Shown here: positions 55,301 through 64,000 of the stretch, piece by piece
Numbering within the stretch: the first letter of the stretch is position 1
Layout of the letters: the number at the start of each line of letters is the position of its first letter
Source: an uncultured Verrucomicrobiota bacterium
Lineage (GTDB): Bacteria; Verrucomicrobiota; Kiritimatiellia; CAIVKH01
DNA length: 64,000 nt
Direction: 5' to 3'
Assembly: GCA_937872895.1 (NCBI GenBank)
Contig: CALMUP010000013.1
Span: 62,001 to 126,000, forward strand
The notes under the pieces: generated by a model
Databases searched by the model: none
What the model saw: the letters and a program-made list of their open reading frames with translations, nothing else
Told to the model about the DNA's origin: nothing
Position numbers and translations under genes: made by a program

Positions 55301-58300
55301 ATTCCGCCCAATCCACCAATGCCGCGTCCTTCGATGGCGCGTCCTGGTCGCTCGAGCCGGTTCTACCCGCCAACCTGCGGTACTTCGGTGGTGCGACCTA
55401 CAGTGGATCCTTCTACGCGGTGGCGGGTCACTCCGGATTCCTCCCCACCAACATCGTGCATCGATTCGATGGTACGACCTGGTCGCTCTCCACACCGTAC
55501 CCGCTCGGCCAGGCCAGCATGCTCGAGGCCGCCACCCATGACGGCTACCTTTACGCGGCGGGTGGCCATGACGGCAACCAGGGGAATGCGCGGACCAATG
55601 TGTTCCGTTTCGACGGGACCGATTGGACGGCCGTGGCCGGATTGCCCGCGCCCCGGTTCAGCCATGCCATGGAGGCGTACAACGACGCCCTTTATGTACT
55701 CGGCGGACAGGATCCGGATGGCATCACCAGCACCAACGTGTACCGGTATGACGGCGCGGCCTGGACGGAAGTTGCCGGCTTGCCGGTCGCCAAGTCCGTT
55801 GCGGCGACCGCCGTGCTGCGCGGATCCCTGTACGTGATCGCCGGGAAAGTCGGCTTCAATCCCGATGCGACCGTGCACCGGTATGACGGCACGAACTGGC
55901 TGGCCGTCACCAACTATCCGTTGAGCGTGATCGGCCTTGTCGCCGAAACTTTGGACGACTACCTGTACGCGGCCGGCGGAACCACCGATGACTTTTTCTC
56001 CTACGTCACCAATGCCTACCGCTATCCGTGGCGCGATTTCGACCCCGGTATTTCCCCTGACAGCGGCACCTGGTCCGGTGGATATCAGGTGGTGATCAGC
56101 GGAGAACATCTCGGCGATGGCGGGGACATCACCAACGTCACGATTGGCGGCGCGGGCGTGGCGTCCATCGTCAGCCAGAGCGAAACCCAGATCGTGGTTG
56201 TAGCCGGGGTCGGTGACCCCGGCATCGGCGACGTGCGCGTGTACTCGACGAGCTTCGGTGAAACAGTCAAGAGCAACGCCTTCACCTACACCGCCTCCGC
56301 CATGGCGATCACCGGTCCGTCGTTTCCGCCAACCGTGCCCGGAACGATCATTACCAACATCTTCACCGTGACCAACGCCGGCAACGAGGCGCTCCTCATT
56401 ACCGCCGCCACCAACGCCGGCGCGGGCGCGGCGCACTTTGATGTAACGGCGCTGGTTGGTCTGACTGTCGAGCCCGGCACGGCAAGCAACGTCCCGGTGG
56501 TCTTCACGGCCAGCGCGACCGGGTCGTTTGCCCCGGCGTGCTACGTCGCCAACAACAGCCCGGTGGCGAGTTACAGCTTTGGCCTCTCCGCCTCGGTTTT
56601 CCAACTCTCGACGAACGCCGGTCCCTTCGCCGGCGGCAACACGATCACGATCACCAACGGAAACTTCGGCACGATCACCAACGTCCTCGTCGGCGGTGTC
56701 GCCGCGACGGTCATGGATTCCGGTTTGAGCTGGGTGACGATCGTGGTGCCGGCTATTGGTTCGGCTGGAGTCGTGGATATCGTCATTCAGTCGGAAGACG
56801 GCGACATCACGCTCGCCGGCGCGTACATGTTCAATCCGGCGGGCGTGATCGGTTCGGGTTCATCGTGGGACTGGTCAACGTGGGAACAAACCGTTTCCAT
56901 GCCCGGCAAATACAGCTACATGGGCGCCGTCGTTTACAGCAACAAGCTGTATTCGGTAGCAGGCCAACGTGACACGACCCGCACCAATCACGTTTTCAGC
57001 TTCGACGGCACCAACTGGACGCAAGAAGCCTCGTTGCCCGTATCGCTGACGACCCCGGGGGTGGCTGTGTTCAGCGGGCGGTTGTATTCCGTTGGCGGTA
57101 TGGCCCCCTTTGGCGCGACCAATGTGTTCAGCTACGATGGAACCAGTTGGACCGCAGAGCCGGGCCTGCCGCAGGGTCGGGGCGCCGTGCTCGCAGCGGT
57201 GATCGGCGATTATCTCTATGCCATTGGAGGAATGGATCCCGGGGCGAATCCCAAGACAAACGTATACCGGTTTAACGGAACGGCGTGGTCGGAAGTCGCG
57301 GGCTTGCCGGGTCCCGACGCCCGGTTGTGCGGCGATTTTCTTGATGGGCGGTTGGTGATCGTGGGCGGCTACAACGCTTCGACCAATACGCTGATCTATG
57401 ATGGCACGAATTTCACCTTCGTGGCGGGCTTGCCCGCGCCGCGCAGATATCTCGGCGCCGCCACCGTAGGGGATGCTTTCCTTGCTTACGGCGGAACGGC
57501 AAGCACGGTTCCATCCAATACCACCTACCGCTTCGATGGCACCAACTGGACGCAGTCCATGACTATGATCAAGCCGCTTAATTATCATGGTTCGGCGGCC
57601 TATCAAGGGCAGGTCTATGCCATCGGCGGATCGGACAACATTGGCCGTTCATCAAACGTGTACCGCTATCCGGCCCGCGCCGATGACTTCGGCGTATCAC
57701 CAACCTCGGGTTCCGGAACGGGAGGCTTCCCGGTGGTGATCTCCGGCATGAACCTCGGCAGCGGAACGGACATCACCAACGTCACGATTGGCGGCGCGAG
57801 CGCGGCGTCGATCGTCAGCCAAAGTGCGACCCAGATCGTGGTTGTAGCCGGGGCCGGGGCCCCCGGCATGGGTGACGTGCGCGTGTTCTCAACCAGCTTC
57901 GGCGAAACGGTCAAGAGCAATGCATTTGAATACCTTAAGACGGATCAAACCATTTCCAGTTTCCTGCCGACCAACGGCAGCGTCTTGGTAACGATCAGCT
58001 CGAATGGGCTTTCCGCGGTCGCATCCAGCGGGCTTGATGTTTCCTTTACGGTTGCGAGAGGTCCTGGCGTTGTTAGCGACGGCACGAACCTGACCTTCAC
58101 CGGCACGGGCATGGTCGAGGTGGTTGCATCGCAAGCGGGCAATGGAAGCTGGAATCCGGCGCCATCCATCACCAACACCTACACCGTCGCCAAGGCGATA
58201 GCTTCTGTGACACTGACGAATCTCGCCCAGACGTACAATGGCACGGCGCGTGAAGTGACCGTTGAAACGGTGCCCGGCGGCCTGACCGTGAACATCACCT

Positions 58301-60036
58301 ACGACGGCAGCGCAGCCGCGCCGACCAACGCCGGCAGTTACGCCGTGACAGGCCGCGTGGATGATGTGATGTATGCGGGCGAGGCGACCGGAACGCTCGT
58401 TGTCGGAAAGGCTGCTCAAGCCATCATCTTCGGCGTGATCGCCGACCAAGTCACTACTGGCGTGGTCGAACTCGCCGCGACGGGCGGCGGATCGGGGAAC
58501 CCGGTCGCGTTCAGCGTGGGCTCTGGTCTGGCGACCATCACCGGCGGCACGAACCTCTCCTTCACCGGGGCGGGCGAAGTCAGCATCATTGCCTCGCAGG
58601 CCGGCGACGCAAACTACGAGCCCGCTCCTGACGTGACGAATACGTTTATTGTCACCAAGGCAGCAGCCTCCGTAACACTGACGCATCTCGCCCAGACGTA
58701 CAATGGCACGGCGCGTGAAGTGACCGTTGAAACGGTGCCCGGCGGCCTGACCGTGAACATCACCTACGACGGCAGCGCAGCCGCGCCGACCAACGCCGGC
58801 AGTTACGCCGTGACAGGCCGCGTGGATGATGTGATGTATGCGGGCGAGGCGACCGGAACGCTCGTTGTCGGAAAGGCTGCTCAAGCCATCATCTTCGGCG
58901 TGATCGCCGACCAAGTCACTACTGGCGTGGTCGAACTCGCCGCGACGGGCGGCGGATCGGGGAACCCGGTCGCGTTCAGCGTGGGCTCTGGTCTGGCGAC
59001 CATCACCGGCGGCACGAACCTCTCCTTCACCGGGGCGGGCGAAGTCAGCATCATTGCCTCGCAGGCCGGCGACGCAAACTACGAGCCCGCTCCTGACGTG
59101 ACGAATACGTTTAATGTGCTCGGCATCTATACGGTCACGGTTGTTTCCGCGCATGGCACGGCGACTCCGGCGTTGGGCGATCACGTTTACTTGCAGGGCA
59201 CCGTTGTGACCAACCGGATCGATTCCCCGGAAACCCTCGGCCTCACCCAGTATGTCGCTACCGGATGGGCGATGACCGGGCATGAACCGGCCAGCGGTGT
59301 CGATATGCAAATGGTCATGACGGTGACGAATCACGCGGTGCTGACCTGGCAGTGGACGACCAACTACTGGCTCGACACGGAAGCCGGCGCGCATGGTTCG
59401 GTCGATGTCGCCGACGGCTGGCAGGCGGCAGGCGCAACCGTGGACGTGACGGCCACGCCGGATGAGTTCTACGAATTCGCGGGCTGGAGCGGCAATGCCA
59501 GCGGCAACGCCAATCCTCTCGGCTTGCTCATGACCGGTCCGCGATCGATCACGGCCACGTTTGCGGCGATCTGGACGACCAACAACCCGACCCCGCTCTG
59601 GTGGCTGGCCGGGTTCGGCCTCACCAACGATTTCGAGGATGTGGTGAATGAAGACAGCGACAACGACGGCTTTAGCAATTGGGAGGAGTTCATCATGGAT
59701 TCCGACCCCACGAATGCTTCCTCGTACCTTGCGGTCGTGGAATTGGGTCCGGTCTATGGAACCGATTGCCGTGAGCTGGTCTGGACCAACGACCTTTCGC
59801 CGTTCGACACCGTCACCAACCTCGTGTGCGAGCAGGTAGGCATGCTGCTCGGCTGGCCGGTTTCCACGGCCCGGGTGTACCGCGTGGAATTCAGTGTCAA
59901 TACCGAGTCCCCTGACTGGCAACTCCTGCCCGGTCACGAGAACCTGGTGCCGGATACCGGATGGTTGGTCGTCACCAACCTGTGGGGAGCCGAGGTGCAA
60001 CGCATGCTGCGGCTCGGTGTGCAACCACCGGAGTAA
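52348..60036 (+). CDS. 2562-residue exported multidomain protein with N-terminal ubiquitin domain
   Basis: The ATG at 52348 has AAGGGG upstream. Residues 1-20 are a signal peptide, then a ubiquitin domain (21-93). An IPT/TIG module follows (94-181), then a propeller built of [13 protein letters not shown] repeats (185-574). Further IPT/TIG modules alternate with choice-of-anchor D domains (about 665-778 and 1318-1422) and two Kelch-like propellers (about 948-1228 and 1508-1778, repeats such as [18 protein letters not shown]). Two tandem MBG-like modules (1950-2257) and InlB-like beta repeats come next. The C-terminal stalk begins [17 protein letters not shown] and contains [13 protein letters not shown]. 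It is likely a surface adhesin or matrix protein. No enzyme motif is present. Confidence 0.9.
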   Translation: MKRRICTFLLGLMMGSACWGMQVFVSNHHAGGTITLDVEPGDSIENVRAKIQDRLGYPPDQQTLIFAGKLLQDGRTLADYNIQKESTLHLYIVQVVPESGPFAGGNPVLVTNQLAAIGDGSDITAVTVGVSPATIIGQGTNWVAFVVPPAAITGACDIVITSDSAGVSTLVAAYTYNPAGVIVGAPVFRWQAVADALIPGQATAKGANNTIYGIDYHQGRLYAGGAFTNIGGTNCFRVAMYDGTNWHDMDGGVRQFANVNTVKGHNGNLYAGGYFTNIGGVNSRAVAGWNGTNWYAMGRTNAVDGTRGLFFAKSINGYVNFFAPYTGNTVIAGGYFTNTDYQVTGVNYIAKFDGASWTNMQGGFRNVVSCGAYDPLGDKLYVGGIFTNHHPTNTSLHMSYVAEWNGTSWTNMARGLGNRVTSMAVHPGNGEVYVGGWFTNYHDHAGNSYGARYVAKWNPVTRTWTNVGAGFNNWVYAMAFDTQTNLIAGGAFTNTWMTESTDVSGATPLSARRIAKWDGTYWTNIGGGFNDSVMSLTANTDNGDVYASGFFKTAWQDNEFSTSTSAWYIAKWGADLSALSGGVTPNCGSVTGGYPVTISGVNLGNGSDITNVTLCGFAATIDSQSSTQVVVIAGIGALGPGDVRVFSESFGETVASNAFTYTGPCIAVLGTNGVAISNGVPASAAAGTDFGIVLPGGTVTNVLAITNRGDAVLNLTGWTTNGSAGFSVVDPPVAVEPGGISNLVVVFAPAGSGVQTAAVLIAHNTVGSPYVLNLAGQAGKDDQTIAFPGIAPQRVGATVGLAATAASGLDVSFSVLSGPGSLDGGTNLTVSAAGDVIVVASQTGDGDWNPAPQVTNTVHVYALDVETGPFAGGNTITINNGNFGTITNVLVGGVSATVVDTGASWVTIVMPAIGSAGVVDIVVQAEGGDITLANAYTVNPAGTIGLLDEDWGRWQPVAGMPSAMAHGKADVLNGRLFAAGGWRGYSAQSTNAASFDGASWSLEPVLPANLRYFGGATYSGSFYAVAGHSGFLPTNIVHRFDGTTWSLSTPYPLGQASMLEAATHDGYLYAAGGHDGNQGNARTNVFRFDGTDWTAVAGLPAPRFSHAMEAYNDALYVLGGQDPDGITSTNVYRYDGAAWTEVAGLPVAKSVAATAVLRGSLYVIAGKVGFNPDATVHRYDGTNWLAVTNYPLSVIGLVAETLDDYLYAAGGTTDDFFSYVTNAYRYPWRDFDPGISPDSGTWSGGYQVVISGEHLGDGGDITNVTIGGAGVASIVSQSETQIVVVAGVGDPGIGDVRVYSTSFGETVKSNAFTYTASAMAITGPSFPPTVPGTIITNIFTVTNAGNEALLITAATNAGAGAAHFDVTALVGLTVEPGTASNVPVVFTASATGSFAPACYVANNSPVASYSFGLSASVFQLSTNAGPFAGGNTITITNGNFGTITNVLVGGVAATVMDSGLSWVTIVVPAIGSAGVVDIVIQSEDGDITLAGAYMFNPAGVIGSGSSWDWSTWEQTVSMPGKYSYMGAVVYSNKLYSVAGQRDTTRTNHVFSFDGTNWTQEASLPVSLTTPGVAVFSGRLYSVGGMAPFGATNVFSYDGTSWTAEPGLPQGRGAVLAAVIGDYLYAIGGMDPGANPKTNVYRFNGTAWSEVAGLPGPDARLCGDFLDGRLVIVGGYNASTNTLIYDGTNFTFVAGLPAPRRYLGAATVGDAFLAYGGTASTVPSNTTYRFDGTNWTQSMTMIKPLNYHGSAAYQGQVYAIGGSDNIGRSSNVYRYPARADDFGVSPTSGSGTGGFPVVISGMNLGSGTDITNVTIGGASAASIVSQSATQIVVVAGAGAPGMGDVRVFSTSFGETVKSNAFEYLKTDQTISSFLPTNGSVLVTISSNGLSAVASSGLDVSFTVARGPGVVSDGTNLTFTGTGMVEVVASQAGNGSWNPAPSITNTYTVAKAIASVTLTNLAQTYNGTAREVTVETVPGGLTVNITYDGSAAAPTNAGSYAVTGRVDDVMYAGEATGTLVVGKAAQAIIFGVIADQVTTGVVELAATGGGSGNPVAFSVGSGLATITGGTNLSFTGAGEVSIIASQAGDANYEPAPDVTNTFIVTKAAASVTLTHLAQTYNGTAREVTVETVPGGLTVNITYDGSAAAPTNAGSYAVTGRVDDVMYAGEATGTLVVGKAAQAIIFGVIADQVTTGVVELAATGGGSGNPVAFSVGSGLATITGGTNLSFTGAGEVSIIASQAGDANYEPAPDVTNTFNVLGIYTVTVVSAHGTATPALGDHVYLQGTVVTNRIDSPETLGLTQYVATGWAMTGHEPASGVDMQMVMTVTNHAVLTWQWTTNYWLDTEAGAHGSVDVADGWQAAGATVDVTATPDEFYEFAGWSGNASGNANPLGLLMTGPRSITATFAAIWTTNNPTPLWWLAGFGLTNDFEDVVNEDSDNDGFSNWEEFIMDSDPTNASSYLAVVELGPVYGTDCRELVWTNDLSPFDTVTNLVCEQVGMLLGWPVSTARVYRVEFSVNTESPDWQLLPGHENLVPDTGWLVVTNLWGAEVQRMLRLGVQPPE
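52408..52626 (+). other. Ubiquitin domain (residues 21-93 of the secreted protein)
   Basis: By hand alignment to eukaryotic ubiquitin, about 50 of roughly 72 positions are identical, with one single-residue insertion near position 9. Long shared runs include IENV, AKIQD, PPDQQ, LIFAGK, DGRTL and [12 protein letters not shown]. Ubiquitin Lys29, Lys48 and Lys63 are kept; Lys6, Lys11, Lys27 and Lys33 are replaced (Ser, Gly, Arg, Arg). Ile44 and His68 of the hydrophobic patch remain; Leu8 and Val70 do not. The LRLRGG tail is absent, replaced by [10 protein letters not shown], so conjugation through a C-terminal Gly is impossible. Removal of the signal peptide after Gly20 would leave ubiquitin Met1 as the mature N-terminus. 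Confidence 0.93.
58221..59113 (+). repeat. Tandem duplication inside the ubiquitin-domain protein gene
   Basis: Bases 58221-58648 and 58686-59113 are identical on reading (428 bp), with a period of 465 bp (155 codons). Each copy encodes an MBG-like module ([20 protein letters not shown]) and a following beta module. Perfect nucleotide identity implies a very recent duplication or active gene conversion, and it is also a place where assembly could err. Confidence 0.95.
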
Positions 60037-60385
60037 GCGAACCGATGGAGGCGTGTCCCCGTACACGAACGTCCTTGTAGATCCGGCGATACGCGCCGAA
60101 CGGGTGTCCGTATCGCACAAGCCCGAACCGCGCGCTGCCTGCGCATGCTGCATCCTTGCGAGCGCCCATGGATCATTCTGCCGCGCCGCCGCTGGTGGAA
60201 AAGTTGTGTATTTATAGACCTTTTTTGCTGCGGGGCCGGACCTGCACCCCAAAACCCCTGTGTTTTCGCGTGTTCTGATCCAGGTCTCGTTGTGCCTGCG
60301 CCGACCCGGCTTAACAAGTCCTTATGCTCGTCCTATACTGGTTAGCCCGCGCAATGTACTGCCGGAACCGTCAGATGGTGAAGCC
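60037..60385. other. 349-bp gap after the ubiquitin-domain gene
   Basis: No gene is supported. An A/T-rich patch (60199-60226) and the promoter at 60311-60339 are the only features I see; no strong intrinsic terminator is visible after the large gene. Confidence 0.5.
60311..60339 (+). promoter_or_regulatory. Sigma-70-like promoter of the phosphatase-like gene
   Basis: TTAACA (60311-60316), 17 bp, TATACT (60334-60339). Both boxes are 5 of 6 to consensus. The start would lie near 60346, leaving a 40-nt leader before the ATG at 60386. Confidence 0.65.
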
Positions 60386-63265
60386 ATGAAACCATACCTC
60401 ATTCTCGCGGCGACGATGTTCGTCGCTGCTGTTGCAAGCGGATACACCTTCCGCTATGAAACGCCGGTGCGTGCCACCTGGACGGAGTCGTCTGACCGTT
60501 CGGTTACCCTTTCGTGGGACCGGCGGATCGCCGGGCGGGGAACCGTCCGGTATGGCGTCACCACGAACTACACCCACCAGCAGAGCAACGGGGGCGGGGT
60601 GGCGTTTCATGCCATCACGCTGCGCGACCTCACGCCCGACACCCGGTATTTCTACGAGGTGTCATCGTCCGACGGGTGGAGCCGTACCGGTTCCTTCCGC
60701 ACGGCGCCGCGGGCTGGCGATCCGTTGCATTTCGTGATCCATGGCGACCTGTTCGGCAGCGTGAACGAGACCTATGCGCGCGAGGTTGCGGACATCATCG
60801 TCAGCGAAGACCCGCAATTCGTTACTGGACTCGGCGACCTTGCCTTCGAGGATTTCACCGGCACCGGGTTCGATACCTGGGAGCCATTTTTTCGTACCTG
60901 TTCAAACCTGCTGTCATCCCGGGTGTACATGCCCACCCTGGGCGGTCACGATTGCGCCCCCGGTGATGCTTCGGGCAAGGATTGCGCCAGCGCCGTGTAC
61001 AACCGCCTGTTCCCGCTACCCGAGCCATCGATCGGGCTCGGTTATTACAGCTACACCGCCGGGAGCATTCGCTTCATCAGCCTGAACACCGAAGTGCCCG
61101 GCATCCAGTTGACCGACTGGCTGGCCCGCGAACTGCAGGCGGCGGTGAACGACACCAACATCACCTGGATCATGGCCTTGAGCCACCATCCGCCGTATTC
61201 ATGGGGATTCCGGCCGGGCACCGAGGATTACCGGATCCACTGGACGCCGCTGCTCACCCGCTACGAGGCCAACTGGATGGCCAGCGGCCACAGCCACAAC
61301 TACCAGCGCACCGTTCCCATCGACGGGGTGCGCTACCTCGTCGCCGGTGGCGGTGGCGGACAGCTCTACGCCTCGGCGGTGAACGAGCCGTTGCATGCCT
61401 TTGCCACCTCGTGTTTCCACTACGTGTCGTGCCACATTACCGGATCGGTGATGCAGTTGCGCGCCATCCGCAGCGACGGCCTGCTGTTCGATTCCGTCAC
61501 CGTCACCAACACCCGCCACGTCCGCGTGGAACCCGCGTTCCCGTTGCGCGGACAAGCGGCCACGGTGACCTACCGCGCCCCGTCCGGTCCGCTCCAGCAT
61601 GCCACGAATGTTCTTCTCCATTGGGGCGTGGATGGTTTCACCGAGGCCGAGGGCAGCGTGCCCATGGCGTGGAATGCCGCTACCGCGGCATGGGAACACA
61701 CCCTCGTGGTCCCGGCCACCGCCACCCAGCGGATCGCCTTTGTCTTTCATGACGGCAACGGCACCTGGCACAACAACCACAACCAGAACTGGCAGGCCTT
61801 GCTTGATCGGGCCAGCCTGTTCCCGGCCAATCCATCCGCCGGCGACAGCGTAACGCTACGGTACGAGGCCGACCAGGGACCGCTTGCCGCCGCGGCGTCC
61901 ATCACCGCGTGGGTCGCTATCAACGGACCGGCACACACCGCCACCAACCTCGTCACCCTGACCCTCACCGGTCCCGGCCAGCGCTGGGAGGGCTCCCTGG
62001 CCTTGCCGGATCATGCCGAACGGATCGCCGTCTCGTTCATGGGCGACGGTGTGCGCGACAACAACAGCCAGCGCAACTGGTCGTTCCCCGTGGCCGATCC
62101 CGTCGCTGTCCGCTGGCCTGCCGCGCCGGTTGCTGCGGTGGGTTCTCCGGACATCACGCCCAATCCACCGGGCGAGTTGCCCGACAACATCGGCGACAAT
62201 GTGGACCTGGCGCTGCTCGGCCCGCCGCTGCCCGTCCAGGACGCGCCGATCGGGTTCGGGGCGTTCGGTTCGATCTGGGTCAATGTTGACGCGACCAACC
62301 TCTACCTCGGCGGATACGGCGCCGATCTGGGCGGCAGCAACAATGTCATCATCCTTTTCGTCGGCCTCGACACGTTGAACGACAATGCCTGGAACCTGTG
62401 GCACAAATCGGGAAAGCCAAACGCTCTTGATTTCCTGCACAACCTCACCTTCACCGCACCGATGGATATCGCGATCGTTCTGGGCGATTCGTTTGGCGAC
62501 GGCCCGTCGTATCCCGACTTCAGCATGGGGGGTACCGGAGGGTACAACCACGGGATGGGTATCTTCTACATCGGCACCAACGCCGGCTCCTTCGTGGCGA
62601 TGTCCGCCGCGAAATTATCCCAGTTCCACGGCACGGGCACGGTGGCAACCACCACCCAGGGCACGCCCGCGTTTCGTCGCACCCAGCGCTGGGAAGCCGC
62701 CCTGCCGTGGAACTCCATGAACGCCTCCGGACCGCACGCGATTTCCAACCTCTTTATCGGCGGGGTCATCGGTTCGGCGTCCGTGCAGGGCAACAACCGC
62801 TACCTCTCGAGGGAGGTGCTTGGCGAACGCGCCTGGGGCCTCGTTGACCAGCACCGCCAACACGCGTTTTATCCGGTGACGGTGCGGCCCGCCCAGGTGC
62901 ACCTGTTGCACGGCGATGTTCGCGGTGACGGCATCTCCAATCGGTGGCGGCTGGACCACTTCGGTACGCCGGATGGACCGCGCGCCGATGTGGATTCGGA
63001 TGGCGATAGCCAGAGCAACGGGGAGGAGTTCATGGCCGGTACGCACCCCGCCGATCCCGCGTCGCGTTTTACGTTGCAGTGGGTGGCTGCGGCCGGTAGC
63101 GAACCGGCCCGGCTGCAGTGGCCCTTCCTCGCGTCGCGCCGGTACGACCTCGGTTACACCGCCGACCTGCATGCGCCTTTCGCCCCGCTCGCCACCGGCC
63201 TGCATACCAATGTTTTCCCCGTGTCCCAACCCGGCTATTATACGATCACGGTCAGATCGCCCTGA
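60386..63265 (+). CDS. Exported purple-acid-phosphatase-like metallophosphoesterase
   Basis: The product is 959 residues with a signal peptide (about 1-18). A fibronectin-III-like domain (20-110, SVTLSWDRRIAGRGTVRYG) precedes the phosphoesterase, as in purple acid phosphatases. Metal motifs in order are HGDLFG (about 119-124), GLGDLAFED, GGHDCAPG, ALSHHPPYS and GHSHNYQR. The third is normally Gly-Asn-His-Glu/Asp; here Asn is Gly, and the Tyr of the second is Phe. Activity is thus uncertain. Two starch-binding-like modules, a large beta domain and a stalk (ADVDSDGDSQSNGEEFMAG) follow. It may release phosphate outside the cell. Confidence 0.85.
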   Translation: MKPYLILAATMFVAAVASGYTFRYETPVRATWTESSDRSVTLSWDRRIAGRGTVRYGVTTNYTHQQSNGGGVAFHAITLRDLTPDTRYFYEVSSSDGWSRTGSFRTAPRAGDPLHFVIHGDLFGSVNETYAREVADIIVSEDPQFVTGLGDLAFEDFTGTGFDTWEPFFRTCSNLLSSRVYMPTLGGHDCAPGDASGKDCASAVYNRLFPLPEPSIGLGYYSYTAGSIRFISLNTEVPGIQLTDWLARELQAAVNDTNITWIMALSHHPPYSWGFRPGTEDYRIHWTPLLTRYEANWMASGHSHNYQRTVPIDGVRYLVAGGGGGQLYASAVNEPLHAFATSCFHYVSCHITGSVMQLRAIRSDGLLFDSVTVTNTRHVRVEPAFPLRGQAATVTYRAPSGPLQHATNVLLHWGVDGFTEAEGSVPMAWNAATAAWEHTLVVPATATQRIAFVFHDGNGTWHNNHNQNWQALLDRASLFPANPSAGDSVTLRYEADQGPLAAAASITAWVAINGPAHTATNLVTLTLTGPGQRWEGSLALPDHAERIAVSFMGDGVRDNNSQRNWSFPVADPVAVRWPAAPVAAVGSPDITPNPPGELPDNIGDNVDLALLGPPLPVQDAPIGFGAFGSIWVNVDATNLYLGGYGADLGGSNNVIILFVGLDTLNDNAWNLWHKSGKPNALDFLHNLTFTAPMDIAIVLGDSFGDGPSYPDFSMGGTGGYNHGMGIFYIGTNAGSFVAMSAAKLSQFHGTGTVATTTQGTPAFRRTQRWEAALPWNSMNASGPHAISNLFIGGVIGSASVQGNNRYLSREVLGERAWGLVDQHRQHAFYPVTVRPAQVHLLHGDVRGDGISNRWRLDHFGTPDGPRADVDSDGDSQSNGEEFMAGTHPADPASRFTLQWVAAAGSEPARLQWPFLASRRYDLGYTADLHAPFAPLATGLHTNVFPVSQPGYYTITVRSP

Positions 63266-63315
63266 TCCCGCCCGACCGCATGGCCGGGCGAGGAATGGGA
63301 CAAGGTGCCGGAAAG

Positions 63316-64000
63316 ATGGCGAAGCCTGTTCAGGATGATTATTACGCGAAGGCCCCGTACCCCGGAGGCCGGATAGTCCATCGTGTCCCGGTGGAGGGCG
63401 TCGAACAGCCGTGGGTGTCCGACACCCTGCGCTTTGTCAGCCGCCGTTGGCTGGGTCCGGTACACATCCGCGCCCAGGGCATCGAGTTCCTGATCCGGTA
63501 CGTGGGGGTGCACGAACACCTGCGGCAAGGGCAGCATCCCCTGCACCACCATCCGCACGCCGAATACATGTTCACCCTGAGTGGTTGTGGGACGATCTCC
63601 CTGCCGGATCGGAAAACCGTGGAGGTCTGCCGCCCCGGTCATGTCGTGGCGATTCCCCCGGGGAGTGTCCACCAGACGAAGTGGTCGATCCGGCCTGACG
63701 AGGAGCCGTGGCGCATCATGGTCGTGGATTTCGACATCATCGTGGATCTCGCCCAGGTGTTGATCGAGCAGGGTGAACGCGTGGATCTGGCCTTTGCGCC
63801 GTTTTACGAATGGTTTCTGGTCCGTGAGGGCGCGGGCTTTGATCTCGATGCCGAGGCGCGCGCTGCCGTGCTGGCGATCTTCGGTGAGGTCATCGACTCG
63901 CTGAACTCGCAGGCGTATGGCATCTGCTCCGAGATTGTCGCCGGCCTCATTCGCGCCATGGCCTGGTTCTCGCGCCACCTCCGTGAGGCGGGCTGGGCGG
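63316..64000 (+). CDS. Cupin-domain protein, probably AraC-family regulator (cut by window end)
   Basis: An open frame of 228 codons starts at ATG 63316 and runs off the window. Residues about 45-130 form a cupin: HPLHHHPHAEYMFTLSGCG, then VCRPGHVVAIPPGSVHQTKW. This is the sugar- or ligand-binding domain common at the N-terminus of AraC regulators. The helix-rich part after 150 (EARAAVLAIFGEVIDSLNS, SEIVAGLIRAMAWFSRHL) fits the linker before two helix-turn-helices, which would lie beyond the window. The identification as a regulator is inference, since no DNA-binding domain is visible. Confidence 0.75.
   Translation, partial: MAKPVQDDYYAKAPYPGGRIVHRVPVEGVEQPWVSDTLRFVSRRWLGPVHIRAQGIEFLIRYVGVHEHLRQGQHPLHHHPHAEYMFTLSGCGTISLPDRKTVEVCRPGHVVAIPPGSVHQTKWSIRPDEEPWRIMVVDFDIIVDLAQVLIEQGERVDLAFAPFYEWFLVREGAGFDLDAEARAAVLAIFGEVIDSLNSQAYGICSEIVAGLIRAMAWFSRHLREAGWA

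Noticed and set aside
57889..60252. 787-codon open frame on the minus strand
   Set aside because: Antisense to the 3' part of the ubiquitin-domain gene, repeating with the same tandem duplication.

Overview
The window is high-GC bacterial DNA. Its secreted proteins are typical of the Planctomycetes-Verrucomicrobia-Chlamydiae group, most likely Verrucomicrobiota or Kiritimatiellota: thrombospondin type 3 calcium repeats, IPT/TIG and choice-of-anchor modules, and C-terminal Asp-rich stalks after a Trp-Trp-Leu segment. This placement is inferred from protein style, not from a marker gene. Most genes are tightly packed, with many ATGA or GTGA stop/start overlaps.

Left end (1-5754): a complete-looking type II-C CRISPR-Cas locus. 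The array (19 full repeats and one cut by the window edge, 19 spacers) reads rightward into a hairpin terminator. The minus-strand operon cas9-cas1-cas2 reads toward it. A tracrRNA candidate with an anti-repeat and a terminator diverges from cas9. Every repeat carries a promoter-like TTGGCA-17-TACATT, so crRNAs may be transcribed unit by unit, as in Neisseria.

6-15.5 kb: a response regulator and hybrid histidine kinase pair, a second degenerate kinase-receiver protein, a hotdog thioesterase, a lone Phd-like antitoxin, and a minus-strand arsenic operon arsR-arsD-arsA-arsC-acr3 plus a TauE/SafE exporter. A perfect 10-bp inverted repeat covers the -10 and start codon of arsR.

15.6-38.2 kb: a cysteine desulfurase, an RsbU-type phosphatase, secreted FG-GAP and carbohydrate-binding-like proteins, and a MurNAc salvage pair (NamZ plus a one-chain MurU-AmgK fusion). 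These are followed by a large secreted protein with glycogen-binding-like domains, a YihY/BrkB protein fused to a cyclic-nucleotide domain, a three-gene RND efflux operon, a PuuD-like membrane protein with cytochrome c, a small beta-barrel protein, a cytochrome c and QueF.

38.3-50.3 kb: a four-gene operon of exported proteins: a 1980-residue calcium-repeat protein, an unknown protein, an alpha/beta hydrolase and a carboxypeptidase-regulatory-like protein. It lies between two copies of a dispersed repeat, its 3' half is visibly poorer in GC, and its promoter spacer holds a perfect 16-bp palindrome. This is a candidate acquired unit of unknown job.

50.4-64 kb: a DUF6492-like glycosyltransferase, an orphan LytTR regulator, and a 2562-residue exported multidomain protein. 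The mature N-terminus of that protein is a strikingly well conserved ubiquitin domain without the Gly-Gly tail, the most unusual feature here. After it come a purple-acid-phosphatase-like protein and the start of an AraC-like regulator cut by the window end.
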